Source: Oscillatoriales cyanobacterium
Lineage (GTDB): Bacteria > Cyanobacteriota > Cyanobacteriia > Cyanobacteriales > Microcoleaceae
Direction: 5' to 3'
Assembly (NCBI GenBank): GCA_004292955.1
Contig: RDXX01000059.1
Coordinates: 1 to 41,915 of the forward strand
Length of the DNA stretch: 41,915 nucleotides
The notes under the pieces were generated by a model that searched no databases, was not told the origin of the DNA, and saw nothing but the letters and a program-made list of their open reading frames with translations. Numbering within the stretch: the stretch's first letter is position 1; every line of letters starts with the position of its first letter. The translations under genes and the position numbers were made by a program. Shown here one piece after another: positions 33,815-41,915 of the stretch.

Positions 33815-33998
33815 AAACCGGGTTTTTTCCGAGAATATCGCGTGGTGGCCAGAAACCGGGTTTTTTCGAGAATTCTTCGTTACAGCCGAAGATATTGCGA
33901 AAAACCCGGTTTCTTTGGTATTTATGCGTGGCGAGAAACCGGGTTTTTTTCGAGAATGTCGATACACCGCCTAAAAACTGCGAAAAACCCGGTTTCTT
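33815..33998. repeat. Cluster of AGAAACCGGGTTTTTTCGAG repeats
   Basis: Three forward copies (GAGAAACCGGGTTTTTT) and two inverted ones (GCGAAAAACCCGGTTTCTT) alternate. Forward and inverted copies can form hairpins, for example about 33933-33998. Related single copies lie near 16720 and 37665, and another pair at 34790-34938. This and the flanking bases fill the 338-base gap upstream of the TPR-CHAT gene. Confidence 0.9.
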
Positions 33999-34041
33999 AG
34001 ATTTTCGGTTGTGTGCGATCGCACTTTTTGCACATCATTCT

Positions 34042-34401
34042 CTAATATGGAATCCAATCTAACTTATCCATCCATTCTTCAGCTTCAGTAGTTTCCCAAA
34101 TAAAATGAATTGTTTCTGCCCATCTGCCGATACTTCCACTTGGACGCACCCAAACTAATCCCCAACTTTGTCCCCCTGCGGCCCAATGTTCTGTCAAATG
34201 TCCGGGAATACTTTTGCGGTTATCCGTCACCAATAGTCGTTTCGATGATTCCAAATAAATGAGAATCTCTGGATCTAAGGTTCATAAGGTTGGTGCATTT
34301 GAATCGCCCACCCGCAAAATATCTATCTCCGGCTGGAGGTTTAAAACAGCGCTTTTGAGCTTAGGTGGCAAATTTTCATCCAATAAAAAACGGATTTTCA
34401 C
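34042..34401 (-). pseudogene. DUF5615-type PIN-like toxin gene with an in-frame TGA
   Basis: Reading from the GTG at 34401: VKIRFLLDENLPPKLKSAVL...DILRVGDSNAPTL, then TGA (34282-34284) at codon 40, then TLDPEILIYLESSKRLLVTD and onward without frame change to the stop at 34042, ending MDKLDWIPY. The DEN near the start and LLVTDN in the middle are the acidic motifs of DUF5615 PIN-like proteins. At codon 40 a Gly (GGA) is the likely ancestral residue, so a single base change explains the stop. The GTG overlaps the stop of the antitoxin gene (GTGA), showing translational coupling. Only read-through or recoding could give a full toxin. Confidence 0.82.
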
Positions 34402-34730
34402 TTAAGGTTAAGTAACTCCTGTTCTCGTTCTGCTTTGATTGCTCTAAGGCGCAATGCTAGAGGAGATGGATTAGCCAACCATTCCTGATAGCGTTCTTCC
34501 CGCCACTTCGCCAGCCGCAACATATAAGCATCCATCTGTCTGCGATTTTGCAGATAATAGGTTAGCGTCGCGTAAATCTTCTCTAAATTTAGAGTGGGTA
34601 ATTCCACCAGAATTTGGTCGGGCGAATATCCATCCAAGTAATATTTAATCACGTCCTCGATGCCGATCCGATGTCCTTTGATGCGGATGTCATCGGGGTC
34701 GAGAAACTCAAAATAGTCTTCTAGTTGCAT
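34398..34730 (-). CDS. DUF433-type antitoxin
   Basis: Protein of 110 residues. The DUF433 core is visible: FEFLDPDDIRIKGHRIGIED, then VIKYYLDGYSPDQILVELPT and LEKIYATLTYYLQNR, a winged-helix/HTH-like fold. The charged C-terminal helix (LRAIKAEREQELLNLK) probably contacts the toxin. GGAG lies eight bases before the ATG at 34730. It overlaps the toxin reading frame by four bases. The antitoxin is intact while the toxin has a stop codon, as expected if toxin loss is tolerated. Confidence 0.8.
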   Translation of the reverse strand: MQLEDYFEFLDPDDIRIKGHRIGIEDVIKYYLDGYSPDQILVELPTLNLEKIYATLTYYLQNRRQMDAYMLRLAKWREERYQEWLANPSPLALRLRAIKAEREQELLNLK

Positions 34731-34789
34731 CGGTTTATCTCCGAATACTTGGTTGATAGCATTTTATCATAAATTGGGATGTGTGGGGT

Positions 34790-34938
34790 GGCGAGAAACC
34801 CGGTTTTTGAACCGCAGATGATGGCGGATGTACGCTGATGAACGCGGATGAATGGATGTGTGGGGTGGCGAGAAACCGGGTTTTTTTCGAGAATATCGAT
34901 ACACAGCCGAAAAACTGCGAAAAACCCGGTTTCTGAGA
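34790..34938. repeat. GAAACCGGGTTTTT repeats including a 75-base hairpin
   Basis: A forward copy near 34790, a short stretch of GATGAACGCGGATGAATGGA-type direct repeats, then a facing pair (about 34864-34938) with arms GCGAGAAACCGGGTTTTT and AAAAACCCGGTTTCTGAG. It lies between the aminotransferase stop and the antitoxin start on the minus strand. Confidence 0.88.
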
Positions 34939-34965
34939 TTTATTGTGCAACATCTCAGCTTAACC

Positions 34966-36270
34966 TTACTCCATCCCCTGCAAAACCCCAGTCAAAATCT
35001 CCACAATGCGATCGATATGTTCTTTCTCAATAATCAGCGGCGGCGACAAAGCAATTATATCCCCAGTCGTGCGAATCAACAACCCATTTTCGTAGCACTT
35101 TACAAAACAATCAAAAGCTCGTTTCCCCGGCTTCCCAGCAATAGATTCCAACTCAATTCCTGCCACAAGACCGAGATTCCGCACATCAATCACGTGGCGC
35201 ACTCCTTTGAAAGAATGCACCGCATCTTCCCAATAACCAGCCATCTTATCAGCCCGTTCAAATAACTTTTCTTCCTCATAAATATCCAGCGTCGCCAAAG
35301 CAGCAGCACAAGCCACTGGATGCCCGGAATAAGTATAACCGTGAAAAAGCTCGATCGCATTTTCAGGAGCATTCATGAAAGCATCATAAATTCCCTGCTT
35401 CACAAACACCGCCCCCATCGGCACAGTACCGTTAGTTATCCCTTTCGCCGTCGTCACAATATCGGGAATTACCCCAAAATATTCAGTCGCAAAACTCGAA
35501 CCTAAACGCCCGAAGCCTGTAATTACTTCATCAAAAATCAGCAGAATCCCGTGCTTGTCACAAATCGCTCTAAGCCTTTCCAAATAACCTTTCGGCGGAA
35601 TCAAAACGCCAGTCGAACCAGCCACCGGTTCCACAATTACCGCCGCAATATTCGACGCATCGTGCAAAGCCACAATCCCTTCCAATTCATCCGCCAAATG
35701 CGCTCCCCATTCTGGCTGTCTGCGGCTGAAAGCATTGTGTTCTAAATTGTGAGTGTGAGGTAAATGATCGACTCCCGTGAGCAAACTGCCGAAAAATTTG
35801 CGATTTGGGCCAATGCCGCCGACAGAAATTCCCCCAAAACCAACACCGTGATAACCGCGTACCCTACCAATCAATCTTTGGCGAGTTCCTTCACCTCTAA
35901 CTCGATGATAGCCGATCGCAATTTTTAACGCAGTCTCCACCGATTCCGAACCTGAATTAGTAAAGAAAACGCGATCGAAATTGCCTGGAATCATCTTCAC
36001 CAAACGTTCGGCTAATTCAAAAGCAGCCGGATGTCCCATTTGAAAAGGTGGCGCGTAATCTAAGTTTAAAACTTGTTGTTTAACTGCTTCGGCAATTGTC
36101 TCCCGGGCGTGGCCAGCATTCACGCACCAAAGCCCCGCAGTACCATCGAGGATTGAGCGATTATCATCGCTGGTAAAGTGCATATCTTTTGCCGAAACTA
36201 ACATTCGCGGATTCGCTTTAAACTGTCGGTTGGCAGTGAATGGCATCCAGTAAGCGTCCATATTTGTCAT
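34966..36270 (-). CDS. Class III aminotransferase (beta-alanine/omega-amino acid:pyruvate type)
   Basis: PLP-dependent enzyme of 434 residues. TNSGSESVETALKIA binds the cofactor phosphate, GYHGVGFGGISVGG and FDEVITGFGRLG are family motifs, and TTAKGITNG carries the Schiff-base Lys276. The N-terminus MDAYWMPFTANRQFKANPRM is characteristic of beta-alanine-pyruvate aminotransferases. ATG at 36270 with AAGGA nine bases upstream. It would transfer an amino group from an omega-amino acid to pyruvate. The exact donor cannot be read. No pathway partner is adjacent. Confidence 0.9.
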   Translation of the reverse strand: MTNMDAYWMPFTANRQFKANPRMLVSAKDMHFTSDDNRSILDGTAGLWCVNAGHARETIAEAVKQQVLNLDYAPPFQMGHPAAFELAERLVKMIPGNFDRVFFTNSGSESVETALKIAIGYHRVRGEGTRQRLIGRVRGYHGVGFGGISVGGIGPNRKFFGSLLTGVDHLPHTHNLEHNAFSRRQPEWGAHLADELEGIVALHDASNIAAVIVEPVAGSTGVLIPPKGYLERLRAICDKHGILLIFDEVITGFGRLGSSFATEYFGVIPDIVTTAKGITNGTVPMGAVFVKQGIYDAFMNAPENAIELFHGYTYSGHPVACAAALATLDIYEEEKLFERADKMAGYWEDAVHSFKGVRHVIDVRNLGLVAGIELESIAGKPGKRAFDCFVKCYENGLLIRTTGDIIALSPPLIIEKEHIDRIVEILTGVLQGME

Positions 36271-36316
36271 GTTTTTTATCCTTTTTTATTGATGTTTCTG
36301 TTTCCCAAATATAACT

Positions 36317-36478
36317 CAATACGGTTCAGATCAAACGGCGGTTGAAACCGCATCTATACAAACAAAACCCGCCTTCGCGGGTTAAAGATGAAACGGCGGT
36401 TGAAATTACCTTATTTTCTTCAGTCCGCGGAGGCGGACTTCCTTTGTGTAGACGCGGTTTCAACCGCCGTCTCATCTT
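36317..36478. repeat. Two-stem repeats between aminotransferase and adenosine deaminase genes
   Basis: One copy at about 36332-36385 (GGCGGTTGAAACCGC...AACCCGCCTTCGCGGGTT), a broken half copy at 36391-36405 (GGCGGTTGAAATTACC), and an inverted copy at about 36422-36471. Just before them is CAATACGGTTCA, the same sequence as the end of the MITE at 41536. Confidence 0.9.
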
Positions 36479-37514
36479 AATTCACGATCGCACTCACAGA
36501 CTCATTCTGCAACAAACCAGTCAGCATTTGCGCCGGTTGCTCCCCGTAAGGCCACGCGAAAGCATGGCGGAAAGCGGCATTTTGACAGGCTTGCAATTGC
36601 CGAAAATCAATGATATCCAAAGTCAATAAATTCTCGTATTCAAAAGGCAGTCGCACGTTGTGCAATCCCGCATTGTCAGTACAAATCGCAATATCGACAC
36701 CGGCTTCAAAACATCGATCGAACACAACCTTCAATTCCCGCATATCCTGCAAGGTTCCCGTTTTCAGATAGGTAGTCGGGCAAACTTCCAAGCATTGACC
36801 CCTACGCGCCACCTCTGGCAGCAGTTCGGGATATTTTAACGGAATTTGAATCCCGTGACCGATCCGCATCAGATAAGGCAAAAGTTCGGGATAGCAGCCA
36901 GAGCTTGTTTCGTAGAGATGTCCGGTGGTTTTAATGCCGATCGACCTTGCGTACTCATACAATCCCACAAACTCATCCAGGCGATCGCCAATAGCAGCAT
37001 CACCGCCCGCAAGATCGATCGCACAAACATATTCTCCCATTTGTGCAGCCAAATCTACGATCGCCCGATTCACCTCATAGGGTAAGCGCGAGTGCATACA
37101 CAAAATTTGGCTAGTAACAATCGGACAATCACTAATTTGACTTGCCTTACCCACAACTTGGACAATTTCTGCCATCAAATCAATGCGTTTTGACTGATCC
37201 AAATGCTCAGGAGTCCGCAGATAAGGCGTATAGCGCAACTCCAAATAAGCCAGATTTTCAAACACGTAAGCGCCCCGCATCAACCGATAGATGAAATAAG
37301 GCAAAGTCTCAACAGTTTGCACGCTTTCCACCAGCGTGTGCAGTTCCAAATACTCGTCGAGAGTATTGCGCGGGCGAGTGTAAAACTCCTCAAATGCGGA
37401 ATATTGTTGAAAGCGATCGACCATTTCGGCATTATGGCGATCGAAATACCGCCACAAAATTCGAGGAACCACAGAACCACCTAGATGTCGGTGCAACTCA
37501 GCGTGTAAAGTCAT
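36477..37514 (-). CDS. Adenosine deaminase family protein
   Basis: Metal-dependent deaminase of 345 residues. Zinc ligands are His8-x-His10 (LHAELHRHLGGSV), the GHLYE histidine and the aspartate of AICTDNAGLHN. Other family features are YLELRYTPYLRTPE and CLEVCPTTYLKTG. It would convert adenosine (or a related purine) to inosine. It is divergent from purA, which acts on IMP in the reverse direction of purine interconversion, so shared control is possible. Its stop codon borders a dispersed repeat. Confidence 0.87.
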   Translation of the reverse strand: MTLHAELHRHLGGSVVPRILWRYFDRHNAEMVDRFQQYSAFEEFYTRPRNTLDEYLELHTLVESVQTVETLPYFIYRLMRGAYVFENLAYLELRYTPYLRTPEHLDQSKRIDLMAEIVQVVGKASQISDCPIVTSQILCMHSRLPYEVNRAIVDLAAQMGEYVCAIDLAGGDAAIGDRLDEFVGLYEYARSIGIKTTGHLYETSSGCYPELLPYLMRIGHGIQIPLKYPELLPEVARRGQCLEVCPTTYLKTGTLQDMRELKVVFDRCFEAGVDIAICTDNAGLHNVRLPFEYENLLTLDIIDFRQLQACQNAAFRHAFAWPYGEQPAQMLTGLLQNESVSAIVN

Positions 37515-37515
37515 G

Positions 37516-37640
37516 CGATTTTAGATTTTAGATTTTAGATTTTAGATTGAAAGAATTGAAGGATTGAAGGAATTGAAGGATTGAAGGAATTGAAGGAATT
37601 TAAGGAATTTAAGGAATTTAAGGAATTTAAGAATTTGTAA
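37516..37640. repeat. Simple repeats upstream of adenosine deaminase and purA
   Basis: GATTTTA units (37514-37540), then a 7-9 base GAAGGAATT/TAAGGAATT array (about 37553-37637). Further right are a GGCCAGAAACCTGGTTTT fragment near 37661 and a CTCTCCCC tract at 37780-37828. The 450-base gap holds the divergent promoters of both genes; I cannot place them reliably. Confidence 0.88.
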
Positions 37641-37946
37641 TTTAGTCCTAGACACATCAGTGGCCAGAAACCTGGTTTTCCCAAATACTAGCCAACAACC
37701 TCCAGCAGGTAAACTGTTCCCCATTTAAGCTACCCATTGGATTCCCATAAAAACTCATCAAATTCTCTCCCATTCTCCAATTCTCCCCCTCTCCCATTCT
37801 CCCCCTCTCCCCCTCTCCCCCTCTCCCCGGATCGTCCTGGTAGTCTTTTCTTGAGACCAATACAGCCTCACTTCTCTAAATTGTAACAAAAATTAATTTG
37901 ACATCCGGGACGCATTCGTACATAATCGGAGTTTGTGTCAACCTGA

Positions 37947-39305
<1,359 letters not shown>

Positions 39306-39329
39306 AACTCATGCAACAGTAGCTGTAGA

Positions 39330-39382
39330 GTGCGTCGCCATCAAAAATCCCAAAAAAGAGCCACAATCTCGCAGCGACGCAC
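39330..39382. terminator. Possible stem-loop after purA
   Basis: GTGCGTCGC (39330-39338) and GCGACGCAC (39374-39382) are perfect complements 35 bases apart, without a clear T run. This could be a weak terminator or an mRNA end structure. Confidence 0.4.
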
Positions 39383-39491
39383 CGCTGCATACAGTCTTTC
39401 AGGAAACAACCCTCCGTTCCACGCTAGCCCAACACTCATGATTGTTGCAAGACGAGGCGAGAATTGGTATTATTTACAGGGAGTCAAGTAA

Positions 39492-39698
39492 ATGACTGAC
39501 GAGGATGAACAGATAGCACGGCTAGAAGTTCACAGGGACATGATTGGATGGCTTATAATGGAGTTGAGCAAAGAAGGAATAGAAGCCAAAAGAACAACCG
39601 GAAACAATCCCAAAGGTGATATTTTGATAGTCAACCAGCAAGATGTTCCGCGAATTAAACAGCTACTCCGTAATTTGCAGGTAGAATTCAATAGTTAA
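39492..39698 (+). CDS. Small hypothetical protein
   Basis: Protein of 68 residues, with CAGGGAG eight bases before the ATG. Sequence MTDEDEQIARLEVHRDMIGW, then IMELSKEGIEAKRTTGNNPK and GDILIVNQQDVPRIKQLLRN: a helix-strand-helix layout with no motif I recognise. It is first of a run of three or four small same-strand genes between purA and rplY. Confidence 0.6.
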   Translation: MTDEDEQIARLEVHRDMIGWLIMELSKEGIEAKRTTGNNPKGDILIVNQQDVPRIKQLLRNLQVEFNS

Positions 39699-39722
39699 TT
39701 TATCAAAAAAATATAAACAATA

Positions 39723-39941
39723 ATGAATGAACCGCATATTGAAATTAAAGCCTGGAAAACCAAGAAAATAGATTCAACCAAAGCTAAGGAAATATGTCAA
39801 AAAGGAACTGTGATTGGAGTTATTACCACAGGAGGAATTACTAAACCTGCTAAAACTGTATTCGATCGAGCAGATATAGCTTGGGTAGAAAATTTTCCAG
39901 AAAGTAAGTTATTGAATCAGGAAGGTCAAGAGGAAAGCTAA
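39723..39941 (+). CDS. Small hypothetical protein
   Basis: Protein of 72 residues. EIKAWKTKKIDSTKAKEICQ is followed by GTVIGVITTGGITKPAKTVF and DRADIAWVENFPES. The middle faintly resembles the strand-helix end of Mrr-like nuclease domains (GVxxTTxGxTxxA), but no active site is present. Its stop codon overlaps the ATG of the next gene by one base (TAATG), so the two are translationally coupled. Confidence 0.6.
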   Translation: MNEPHIEIKAWKTKKIDSTKAKEICQKGTVIGVITTGGITKPAKTVFDRADIAWVENFPESKLLNQEGQEES

Positions 39942-40312
39942 TGTTAGATCTTATTTTTTATACCTTCAAAACTGATCGACCGCCGCACTATATCGAAATG
40001 TCTGAAGACGTTTACGAGTGGTTGGCAAAATCAGAATTTTCCAAAATTGGCAAATCTGTTCCCAGAAATATTTTGATAGATGAAGAAGAGGAGAAACTAC
40101 CTTTAGTTGAGTTAGATCGAGATATTCGCCAGAAGCTCAGAAGTTTTTTCCGCGATGCAATTATCTGCGAAAGCGATACCGTCCTCACCAAGCTGGGAGA
40201 TTCTCCTCTCAAAGAAGAGTATCAATCAGCAACCTACCGTTTGAGGAAATTGCTAGACTTGCTAAAATGTGTTGAAAACGAAGATTATCAATATCTTCAA
40301 CGAGTCCTTTAA
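39941..40312 (+). CDS. Small conserved hypothetical protein, intact member of a tandem duplicate
   Basis: Protein of 123 residues. FYTFKTDRPPHYIEMSEDVY, EWLAKSEFSKIG, LPLVELDRDIRQKLRSFFRD and YRLRKLLDLLKCVENEDYQY are the main features. No recognised domain. It is coupled to the gene before it. The next gene is a degenerate copy of this one. Confidence 0.65.
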   Translation: MLDLIFYTFKTDRPPHYIEMSEDVYEWLAKSEFSKIGKSVPRNILIDEEEEKLPLVELDRDIRQKLRSFFRDAIICESDTVLTKLGDSPLKEEYQSATYRLRKLLDLLKCVENEDYQYLQRVL

Positions 40313-40379
40313 TTAAGTTAGTTCGATCGCCCTATCATAATAACGAGTTTTCAGATGTTTAGTGGGAGGAGCAATCCCA

Positions 40380-40748
40380 ATGTTTGACATCAGTTTTTAT
40401 TCAGCCAATGGTGAACCGTCTGATAGTGTAAGAATCACAGCAAATACTTACGAATGGTTGGCAAAGTCTGATTTTTCCAAAATAGGTGGCGCATCAATCG
40501 ATACCGAAATTCACTTAGATGAAGAAAATGTAATTCTGCCTCTAGTTGAATTAAATCAGGAGATTCGCCAGTAGTTCAAGAAAATTTTCAGCGAAGCAAT
40601 CATCAGTGAAAGCGATTTAGTTCTGACTAAGCTTGGTGATTACCCTTCAAAAGAAGAGTATCAATCAGGAACGTACCGTTTGAGAAAAATGCTCGAATTG
40701 CTGAAGTGTGTGGAAAACGAAAATTATCAATACCTTCAGCGAATTTAA
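40380..40748 (+). pseudogene. Duplicate of the preceding gene with an in-frame TAG
   Basis: Starts at the ATG at 40380 with GGAGGAGC upstream. MFDISFYSANGEPSDSVRIT, then YEWLAKSDFSKIGG, LPLVELNQEIRQ, TAG (40572-40574), then FKKIFSEAIISESDLVLTKL and onward in the same frame to NENYQYLQRI and TAA. It aligns with the gene at 39941 all along. The stop stands where the paralogue has Lys (AAG), a single-base change. The rest of the frame is intact, so the mutation is recent or read through. Confidence 0.85.
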
Positions 40749-40812
40749 TTGAACGCGATCGCACTACCACAATTCTGGTAAAATGTGAAAACAATCAACA
40801 GAAAGTCATAAA

Positions 40813-41412
40813 ATGGAAATCGCAGTAGAATGTCAAAAGCGGGCAGAAGGCAGCAAACCTAACGCCCTCCGCCGCTCCGGATTGATTCCCGCCGTCCTTT
40901 ACGGACACAAAGGCTCTGAATCCATTTCCCTTACCGTCAAAGCTAAAACAGTTGAAACCCTGCTCAAAAAACACGCAGTCAACAACACCCTAATTGATCT
41001 CAGCATTCCCGAACTCTCTTGGAGCGGAAAAACATTGCTCAGAGAAGTTCAAGTCCATCCTTGGAAAGGTTTTCCTTACCACCTGAGCTTTTTCTCCGTA
41101 GCAACTCAAGACAGCCTGGAAGTTGAAGTGTCTCTGCATTTTGTCGGCGAATCTGTCGGCGTCAAGTTAGAAGGTGGTATGTTGGAAACTGTGCTGACGC
41201 AAATCGCAGTTAAGTGCAAACCTGATAGCATTCCTGATGCAATTGAAGTAGATATTTCTAATTTGAAGGTAGGGGATGCGCTGCACATTCACGAATTAGT
41301 TTTACCTGCGGGAGCAGAAGCTCTCGGCGACCCAACTCAGGTGGTTGTTACCGTGTTGGGAACTAAAGCCAGCCCTGAAGAAGAAGCAGAAGAAGCAGCA
41401 GCCGCAGCTTGA
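40813..41412 (+). CDS. rplY: 50S ribosomal protein L25 / general stress protein Ctc
   Basis: 5S rRNA-binding ribosomal protein of 199 residues, the long CTC form. An N-terminal L25 domain ([29 protein letters not shown]) is followed by the C-terminal TL5/CTC beta domain ([30 protein letters not shown]) and an acidic/Ala-rich tail ([11 protein letters not shown]). It is downstream of purA on the same strand, an arrangement I recall in other cyanobacteria, here separated by four small ORFs. A terminator follows at 41456. Confidence 0.95.
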   Translation: MEIAVECQKRAEGSKPNALRRSGLIPAVLYGHKGSESISLTVKAKTVETLLKKHAVNNTLIDLSIPELSWSGKTLLREVQVHPWKGFPYHLSFFSVATQDSLEVEVSLHFVGESVGVKLEGGMLETVLTQIAVKCKPDSIPDAIEVDISNLKVGDALHIHELVLPAGAEALGDPTQVVVTVLGTKASPEEEAEEAAAAA

Positions 41413-41455
41413 TCGGTAATTGATAAGATTTGCTAACTAATAGTTGACATCGAGG

Positions 41456-41489
41456 CGATCGCTTTCTCCAAAAAGGGCGATCGTTTTTT
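41456..41489 (+). terminator. Rho-independent terminator of rplY built from HIP1 halves
   Basis: CGATCGC (41456-41462) pairs with GCGATCG (41477-41483) around a 14-base loop, directly followed by six T residues. Two HIP1-like octamer cores in opposite position form the stem. Confidence 0.8.
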
Positions 41490-41535
41490 GCAAAAAAGCA
41501 GTTATAGTTTTTGGGCGATCGCACTTTGCTATATC

Positions 41536-41685
41536 CAATACGGTTCACTTAACACTATTTATGTGCCGGAGATCCCCCTCGCATCCCCCTTAACAAGGGG
41601 GACGAAAGAGAGCATTCTTGTCCCACCCCCTACTCCCCTTTTTTAAGGGGGGTTAGGGGGGATCAGTCTTAAGTGAACCGTATTG
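41536..41685. mobile_element. 150-bp MITE-like element with 17-bp perfect terminal inverted repeats
   Basis: CAATACGGTTCACTTAA (41536-41552) and its exact complement (41669-41685) bound an interior with two C-tract/G-tract repeats (ATCCCCCTCGCATCCCCCTT and AAGGGGGGTTAGGGGGGATC) that can also pair. No ORF. TGCTATA occurs on both sides (41527-41533 and 41686-41692) and may be a target duplication, although the left copy is two bases away from the end. Confidence 0.8.
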
Positions 41686-41693
41686 TGCTATAA

Positions 41694-41831
41694 TCAGCCT
41701 TGAATCTGCTGTCGCACCCATTGACGAAAATCTATCTCTGCGGCAACTTCATCAATGAAAGCAGCTTCTAGAAACTGGTATAAATCAGTTTTTTCAATAA
41801 TCGGAAAAGTCGGAGATCGATCGGTACGCCT
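41694..41831 (-). pseudogene. C-terminal remnant of an unrecognised gene
   Basis: Reading leftward, 45 codons end in IEKTDLYQFLEAAFIDEVAA, EIDFRQWVRQQIQG and a TGA at 41694-41696. A TAG stands upstream in the same frame at 41832-41834, so no start codon is joined to it within the window. The right end of the window has no other ORF. It may be a gene broken by a frameshift or a truncated fragment left beside the MITE. Confidence 0.4.
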
Positions 41832-41915
41832 CTAATCATCGATTTAGCGGACAAGAGTGGAAAACCCATACATATAACCATCATTGCGGTGAACAGTTTT
41901 GCAGTATTTGTGACG

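Noticed and set aside
34852..35265. 137-codon open frame on the plus strand
   Set aside because: It runs through a GAAACCGGG repeat and then antisense to the class III aminotransferase gene, with no protein-like character.
37780..37828. Triplex or regulatory pyrimidine tract
   Set aside because: CTCTCCCC repeats are a simple sequence; nothing beyond composition supports a function.
39723..39941. Mrr-type restriction endonuclease fragment
   Set aside because: The faint GVITTGGITKPA resemblance lacks any active-site residues, and the gene is short, coupled and apparently complete.

Overview
The window looks like chromosome of a filamentous, non-heterocystous cyanobacterium of the Oscillatoria/Microcoleus/Phormidium type. 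I infer this from the many GCGATCGC (HIP1) sites, the cyanobacterial gene versions (Nat/Bzt-type amino-acid transporter, CTC-type L25, sucrase/ferredoxin-like protein, TPR-CHAT protein) and the density of short dispersed palindromic repeats. No database search was possible. All family names come from reading motifs.

Layout. 1-5.1 kb: a polar amino-acid ABC transporter (two permeases separated by a nuclease-fold-like gene, then the ATPase), followed by a small papain-fold toxin-like gene and a likely immunity partner. 5.1-12 kb: uvrC, tRNA-Gly(TCC), two membrane-protein genes and mutS on the opposite strand. 12-13.6 kb: a gene graveyard with an alcohol dehydrogenase reduced to its two ends around a small inverted-repeat element, a small conserved ORF, and a HAD phosphatase fragment. 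13.6-15.7 kb: an RNA-repair cassette (RNA ligase plus HD-phosphoesterase/polynucleotide kinase). 15.8-20.6 kb: prohibitin-like protein, cyclophilin, a type II restriction-modification pair whose methyltransferase closely resembles E. coli YhdJ (ATGCAT), and a THUMP rRNA methyltransferase. 21.2-24.3 kb: a small peptide gene, a JmjC/cupin oxygenase and a thioredoxin-like ferredoxin, then a GNAT gene. 24.5-27.5 kb: tldD-tldE. 27.5-33.7 kb: an unknown coiled-coil membrane protein, an IS200/IS605-type TnpA embedded in clusters of a palindromic repeat, and a large TPR-CHAT protease-like gene. 34-34.7 kb: a DUF433/DUF5615 toxin-antitoxin pair whose toxin has a nonsense codon. 35-41.4 kb: class III aminotransferase, adenosine deaminase, purA (TTG start), four small genes including a duplicate with a stop codon, and rplY. 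41.5-41.7 kb: a 150-bp MITE-like element.

The most interesting points are: (1) a two-stem repeat family that flanks the single-domain transposase, keeps its stems by compensatory changes and has replaced the C-terminal codons of several genes; (2) the peptide/JmjC oxygenase/ferredoxin cluster, which may be an undescribed peptide-modifying locus; (3) the HD-Pnk/RNA ligase repair pair beside a truncated gene; (4) in-frame CCCCCC/GGGGGG repeat insertions inside a permease and inside UvrC.
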